Source of the DNA: Schlegelella_A sp036272325
GTDB lineage: Bacteria > Pseudomonadota > Gammaproteobacteria > Burkholderiales > Burkholderiaceae_C
Assembly: GCA_036272325.1 (NCBI GenBank)
Contig: DATAYY010000077.1
Coordinates: 1-16,595 of the forward strand
Length of the DNA stretch: 16,595 nt
Reading direction: 5' to 3'
Shown: piece by piece, positions 14,614-16,595 of the stretch
How the letters are laid out: every line of letters begins with the position of its first letter
How positions within the stretch are numbered: the first letter of the stretch is position 1
Program-made: the position numbers and the translations under genes
Notes under the pieces: generated by a model
Told to the model about the DNA's origin: nothing
Databases searched by the model: none
Seen by the model: only the letters and a program-made list of their open reading frames with translations

Positions 14614-15270
14614 ATGATCGATCCCTTCAGGGGCCAGCCGCGAGGCGTTCCGATCGACCTCGCGAAGGCACTCGCTCGGAAGATTTGCGTGTCCGTGCAG
14701 TTCGTGACCTATACCAACTATGTTGAACTGCTGCAGGCAGCTGACCGCGACGTGTGGGATGTAACCTTTCTGACCGTCGACCGCGATCGCGAGGAGGTCC
14801 TCGACCTCGGGCCGGCGTCCTTCCCGTACGAGTTCACATATCTTGTTCCGCCCGGGTCGCCGATCCAGAACCAAACTGAAGTCGATCGGACGGGTGTGCG
14901 CGTTGCTGTTGCCGATGGCCCCGTCACCGCAAGCAACCAGGCGAAGACGTTGAAGGCTGCGACTCTGGTGCGCTTCAAGACCCTGGGCGAGATTCGGTCC
15001 CAAGCGGCGGCAGGAAGCGTCGACGCAATCGCGGCTGGCTGCGAGACGCTCGTGGGTCTGGCAAGGCAGTTGCCTGGGTCGCGCATACTTGATGGCGCGT
15101 TCTTGGTCGATGGCGTCGCCATGGCGGCGCCAAAGAACCATCGAGCGTCTCTCGCCTTTGTTAGCAACTTCACGGAGAGCGCGAAGATGTCCGGATCGGT
15201 TCGCCAAGCCTTCGAGGCTGCCGGGTTCAGGGACGCTGCGGACGCACCTCCCGCGCCCGCCCGGCAATGA
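14614..15270 (+). CDS. family-3 extracellular solute-binding protein, N-terminus apparently lost (possible pseudogene)
   Basis: The 218-residue product carries most of the bilobed SBP_bac_3 fold that binds amino acids or similar polar ligands: GQPRGVPIDLAKALARK, ELLQAADRDVWDVTFLTVDR, GPASFPYEFTYLVPPGSPI, and the lobe-2 part AVADGPVTASNQAKTLK. There is no signal peptide, and the first strand (usually an LRVA-like segment) is missing or replaced. From the ATG at 14614 the protein begins inside the fold. An alternative TTG at 14530 adds 28 Arg-rich residues that come from the hairpin element. No ribosome site is seen at either start. Codon use is less GC-extreme than in the fli genes. I read it as 5'-truncated by a rearrangement at about 14575-14596. 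Some relatives lack signal peptides, so cytoplasmic function cannot be ruled out. Confidence 0.7.
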   Translation: MIDPFRGQPRGVPIDLAKALARKICVSVQFVTYTNYVELLQAADRDVWDVTFLTVDRDREEVLDLGPASFPYEFTYLVPPGSPIQNQTEVDRTGVRVAVADGPVTASNQAKTLKAATLVRFKTLGEIRSQAAAGSVDAIAAGCETLVGLARQLPGSRILDGAFLVDGVAMAAPKNHRASLAFVSNFTESAKMSGSVRQAFEAAGFRDAADAPPAPARQ

Positions 15271-15322
15271 CGCCCACGGCGCCGCCGGCCGCACGCGCAC
15301 GATCCAGTCCCGGGGCACCTTC

Positions 15323-15781
15323 GTGAACGACGTCGAGAAGGAGGTCCAGCGAGTCATTGAGTCGTACAAGGCGGCCGTTTTCGCGGCCGATGCAGAGGCC
15401 TTCATGCGCCTGTATCACCCCGCCGTTCGCGTCTTCGATACCTGGGGCGTCTGGTTGTACGAGGGCGCGCCGGCGTGGCGGCGCGCGGTGGAAGGTTGGT
15501 TCACATCGCTGGGGAGTGACAGGGTCAGAGTGAGCTTCTCCGAGGTCCAGGTCGACGCTGGGAAAGCCGTTGCTGCGCTCAGTGCCATCGTGACCTATGC
15601 CGCGGAGTCGGCGAAGGGTGAGCCGCTTCGATCGATGCAGAACCGGATCACCTGGGTGCTACGCGAAACCGGGCACGTCGTTCGCATCGTTCACGAACAT
15701 ACGTCAGCGCCAGTCGGCTTCGAAGACACCAAGGCCATCCTTTCGCGCACAGCGGCAAGCGAGCTCTCGCGTCCGGGCTGA
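15323..15781 (+). CDS. NTF2-like protein, SnoaL/DUF4440-type
   Basis: The 152-residue product from the GTG at 15323 has the cone-shaped NTF2-like pattern. It starts with a helix VQRVIESYKAAVFAADAEAFMRLYHPAVRVFD cut here by length: key residues are ADAEAFMRLYHP (about 25-36). A strand with VWLYEGAPAWRRAVEGWF follows, and the last strands read ITWVLRETGHVVRIVHEHTS. The fold occurs in small enzymes, ligand-binding proteins and immunity proteins, so the function is open. There is no signal peptide. The start is 52 bp after the solute-binding gene, with only a weak GGGG upstream. Longer in-frame extension into the previous gene is Arg/Pro-rich and not credible. Confidence 0.8.
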   Translation: MNDVEKEVQRVIESYKAAVFAADAEAFMRLYHPAVRVFDTWGVWLYEGAPAWRRAVEGWFTSLGSDRVRVSFSEVQVDAGKAVAALSAIVTYAAESAKGEPLRSMQNRITWVLRETGHVVRIVHEHTSAPVGFEDTKAILSRTAASELSRPG

Positions 15782-15923
15782 GCATCGGCGTCGAGCCATT
15801 CGCTCGCTCCGCGGTCTGATCGACGATGTCATCGGCGAGTCACACCCCGTCCCTAGCGTCTTCGTCGCCGGCACGGTTCGTCCGCCCGGAAATCTTCCAA
15901 CAAGACACAGGCGGAGGGGCCTC
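15782..15923. other. intergenic region before the phosphoesterase gene
   Basis: These 142 bp contain no gene I can support. The only clear element is the strong ribosome site near the right end. The segment is long enough to hold a promoter for the phosphoesterase gene, but I could not single out -35 and -10 boxes. Confidence 0.5.
15913..15919 (+). promoter_or_regulatory. ribosome binding site of the phosphoesterase gene
   Basis: GGAGGGG lies 4 bp upstream of the ATG at 15924 and fixes that start; a typical signal peptide follows directly. Confidence 0.75.
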
Positions 15924-16595
15924 ATGATTCGTCCAGCTACCCACAGGTACGTCGCACTCCGGCGACTGCTCGCCGGCGTCGCGCTCGCCACCCTTGGTGC
16001 ATCCGCGGCACAAGCCCAAAGCTCGGCGCCCGTAGTGCTGACGTTTTCGACCGTCGGTGATTCGCGGCAGGACCCGATTACGTTCGACAAGGCCAGCGTC
16101 GGCGATACGCTCTCCGGCCAGGACAGCATCTGGCTCCAGAACACCAAGGCCTTCGCGCGCATCCTGCGCACGATCCAGGCCCAAAAGTCGACCATGCTGT
16201 TCTTCAACGGCGACATGGTCCACGGCTACGGATGGGCAGACATCGGCTACACGTCGAACGCCACTCAGACGGCCATCAGCGCCCAGGTGTTGCCGACCAC
16301 CAAGGAGGACGTCCTCGGCTCCGATTTGGTGAAGTTCTACAAGCAGTACGGTTTCTGGCGTGGCATGGTGGCGCCGGTCTTCGAGACCGGAATCTACGTC
16401 TTCCCGATACCGGGCAACCATGAGACCGAGTGCAAGGCCTGTCCGAAGAACAGCGACGGCCAGCGCGTCGCCAAGGTCGAGAACGAGCAGGCCTGGACCG
16501 CCAACATGGGCGATCTCATCCTCGACACCTCGCGTTTCGCATCGATCCTGGGCGCGCCGCCAGCGAACGTCAACTTCGGGCCGGTCAGCGGCGGC
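15924..16595 (+). CDS. secreted calcineurin-like metallophosphoesterase, C-terminus outside window
   Basis: The frame is open from the ATG at 15924 to the window edge (224 residues). Residues 1-31 form a Sec signal peptide ending AQA, so the product is periplasmic or secreted. Three blocks of the dinuclear-metal phosphoesterase fold are visible in order: GDSR (45-48, in place of the usual D-x-H), FFNGDMVHG (93-101) and PGNHET (163-168). The remaining His motifs would lie beyond the edge. Two Cys (170 and 173) sit just after the GNHE block. Such enzymes hydrolyse phosphomonoesters or diesters; substrate unknown. Codon use and the ribosome site indicate a healthy gene. It is probably a separate unit from the NTF2-like gene. 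Confidence 0.87.
   Translation, partial: MIRPATHRYVALRRLLAGVALATLGASAAQAQSSAPVVLTFSTVGDSRQDPITFDKASVGDTLSGQDSIWLQNTKAFARILRTIQAQKSTMLFFNGDMVHGYGWADIGYTSNATQTAISAQVLPTTKEDVLGSDLVKFYKQYGFWRGMVAPVFETGIYVFPIPGNHETECKACPKNSDGQRVAKVENEQAWTANMGDLILDTSRFASILGAPPANVNFGPVSGG

Noticed and set aside
1..16595. A wholly new gene system
   Set aside because: Apart from one doubtful small ORF, every coding region falls into a known family. The unusual signals are limited to repeats and intergenic regulatory structure.

Overview
The window is very GC-rich with strong third-position GC, and its core is a flagellar basal-body and export cluster arranged as in Betaproteobacteria. Gene order, a FliL with a long Ala/Pro-rich spacer, a possible FlhDC box and GC-rich repeat units between genes all fit Burkholderiales. 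Genus cannot be set from the sequence alone.

Layout. (1) Positions 1-2346: a minus-strand pair made of an alpha/beta hydrolase and a NitT/TauT-type periplasmic binding protein that runs off the left edge; a doubtful small plus-strand ORF; and a minus-strand MAPEG-family membrane protein. (2) Positions 2456-13861: a minus-strand flagellar run in the order fliF-fliG-fliH-fliI-fliJ-fliK then fliL-fliM-fliN-fliO-fliP-fliQ-fliR. Most junctions overlap or lie within about 40 bp. The two exceptions are the fliK/fliL gap (159 bp, with a terminator-like nested hairpin, a weak promoter candidate and a palindrome) and the fliQ/fliR gap (91 bp, filled by a REP-like hairpin). (3) fliE (14025-14348) is divergent from fliF. 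The 163-bp region between them holds a possible FlhDC box and a perfect 10-bp inverted repeat. (4) Positions 14349-16595: a GC-rich hairpin repeat, a family-3 solute-binding protein that has lost its N-terminus next to that repeat, an NTF2/SnoaL-like protein, and the start of a secreted calcineurin-like phosphoesterase that runs off the right edge.

The flagellar genes together encode the MS ring (FliF) with its rod adaptor (FliE), the switch or C-ring (FliG, FliM, FliN), the cytoplasmic ATPase complex (FliH, FliI, FliJ), the membrane export gate (FliP, FliQ, FliR with helper FliO), the hook-length ruler (FliK) and the stator-associated FliL. All look intact, so this part of the machine is probably functional.

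I found no CRISPR array, tRNA, rRNA, transposase, phage gene or clearly new defence or biosynthetic system. The observations most worth checking are non-coding: the two repeat elements, the fliK/fliL intergenic structure and the divergent fliE/fliF control region. Many long open frames antisense to the fli genes are by-products of GC-rich codon use.
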